Positions 8,622 through 9,203 of a stretch of 9,203 nt of DNA are shown here, piece by piece. The DNA lies in assembly GCA_004357415.1 (NCBI GenBank), contig SMVY01000016.1, positions 1-9,203 of the forward strand, read 5' to 3'. Positions within the stretch are counted from its first letter, which is position 1, and every line of letters begins with the position of its first letter. The stretch comes from Gemmatimonadota bacterium (GTDB taxonomy: Bacteria > Gemmatimonadota > Gemmatimonadetes > Gemmatimonadales > GWC2-71-9). The notes beneath the pieces are model-generated. The model had not been told where the DNA came from. It made no database searches and saw nothing but the letters and a program-made list of their open reading frames with translations. The translations under genes were made by a program, and so were the position numbers.

Positions 8622-9203
8622 TTGCGCGTGCATCTGGCTCTCGCGACCAGCGCCCTCTGGCTAGCCACCGGATGCGCTCCCGAACGTCCAGCGGACACGT
8701 CGATGGTCATTCCCGTCGGCGTCCTCGGGACGTCGCCCGTTCCCACCCTGACCCGCGGCCGAGCCCAGAACACCCGGCCACGGGACATGCTGTTCCTCAG
8801 GTTGGCCGAGCTGGGGCCCGCGTTGGCGACGGTGGGAGACGAGAGCTTCGTCCCGGTCCTCGCCGAGTCGTGGGAGCGGCGGGATTCCGTCACCCTGGTG
8901 TTCCACCTCGACGCCCGCGCCCGGTGGCACGATGGGGTGCCTGTCACTGCCGCGGACGTGCTGTTCGCCTTCGAGCGCGCGCGCGATCCGGCCATCAGCG
9001 CGCAACTCGCAACGGTGTTGTCCACCATCCAGGAGGTAACTGCCGAGGATGACCTCACCGTGGTGTTCCGCTTCGACCGGCCGTTCCCCGAGCAGTTCTA
9101 CACGGCCGTCTACCATGTACAGCCCCTTCCGGCTCACCTGCTGGCGCAGCTCGACCCGGATTCCATCGCCGGCTCACCGTACATGCAGGCGCCGGTAGGA
9201 AAC
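8622..9203 (+). CDS. ABC transporter substrate-binding lipoprotein, family 5 (peptide/nickel type), C-terminus cut by window edge
   Basis: The first 194 residues of an extracytoplasmic solute-binding protein of the SBP_bac_5 (OppA/DppA/NikA) family, usually about 500-600 residues, which captures oligopeptides or similar ligands for an ABC importer. The family signature is clear: LVFHLDARARWHDGVPVTAADVLFAFE (about 91-117), and PVGN at the window edge matches the usual PVGTGPY. Residues 1-18 look like a lipoprotein signal, with one Arg, a hydrophobic stretch and LATGC, putting the lipidated Cys at 18; Ala at -3 is less usual than Leu. The start is TTG 8622 with GGAG (8609-8612) 9 nt upstream; GTG 8628 is the alternative, and a stop at 8586-8588 limits extension. 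Membrane or permease partners would lie to the right. Ligand unknown. Confidence 0.92.
   Translation, partial: MRVHLALATSALWLATGCAPERPADTSMVIPVGVLGTSPVPTLTRGRAQNTRPRDMLFLRLAELGPALATVGDESFVPVLAESWERRDSVTLVFHLDARARWHDGVPVTAADVLFAFERARDPAISAQLATVLSTIQEVTAEDDLTVVFRFDRPFPEQFYTAVYHVQPLPAHLLAQLDPDSIAGSPYMQAPVGN

Overview
The window is a GC-rich, gene-dense stretch of ordinary bacterial chromosome. Its nine protein genes follow one another with short gaps, and I see no tRNA, rRNA, insertion sequence, phage gene or CRISPR array. GTG and TTG starts are frequent, Shine-Dalgarno sites are mostly purine-rich (AGGAGG, GGGAGG), and the likely promoters are sigma70-like (TTGACC-17-TATCCT). Together with a one-chain glycine decarboxylase and the housekeeping set, this suggests a Gram-negative, didermic environmental bacterium. 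My best guess is Gemmatimonadota or a neighbouring high-GC phylum, but no taxonomic marker in the window proves it.

Layout. At the left edge, on the minus strand, is a PLP-dependent aspartate-type aminotransferase whose C-terminus lies outside the window (1-912). Diverging from it is a 465-residue protein (1069-2466). This is the most unusual gene here: it is built like a DeaD/CsdA-type DEAD-box RNA helicase with a C-terminal DbpA-type RNA-binding domain, but every ATPase and helicase signature motif has been lost. It converges on a gene for the nucleoid protein HU (2854-2570, minus strand), with a strong 11-bp hairpin between them.

Right of HU and diverging from it, all on the plus strand, are tdk (thymidine kinase) and coaE (dephospho-CoA kinase), apparently one transcript. 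gcvH, with its own promoter, follows, then gcvP (fused P-protein) and a lipoyl/octanoyl transferase-ligase of the LipM/LplA family. The last three form a functional unit: the LipM-like enzyme can attach the octanoyl or lipoyl group to Lys66 of GcvH, and GcvP loads the aminomethyl group from glycine onto that arm. gcvT and the dihydrolipoyl dehydrogenase gene are not in the window. At the right edge a lipoprotein substrate-binding protein of the peptide/nickel ABC transporter family begins and runs out of the window (8622-9203).

Regulation visible in the sequence: two near-identical promoters (tdk and gcvH) share the exact 17-nt spacing and the block TATCCTCCC. A GC hairpin followed by TTT sits between gcvH and gcvP and could tune the H:P ratio. 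Most of the window is core metabolism; the pseudo-helicase is the part worth following up.
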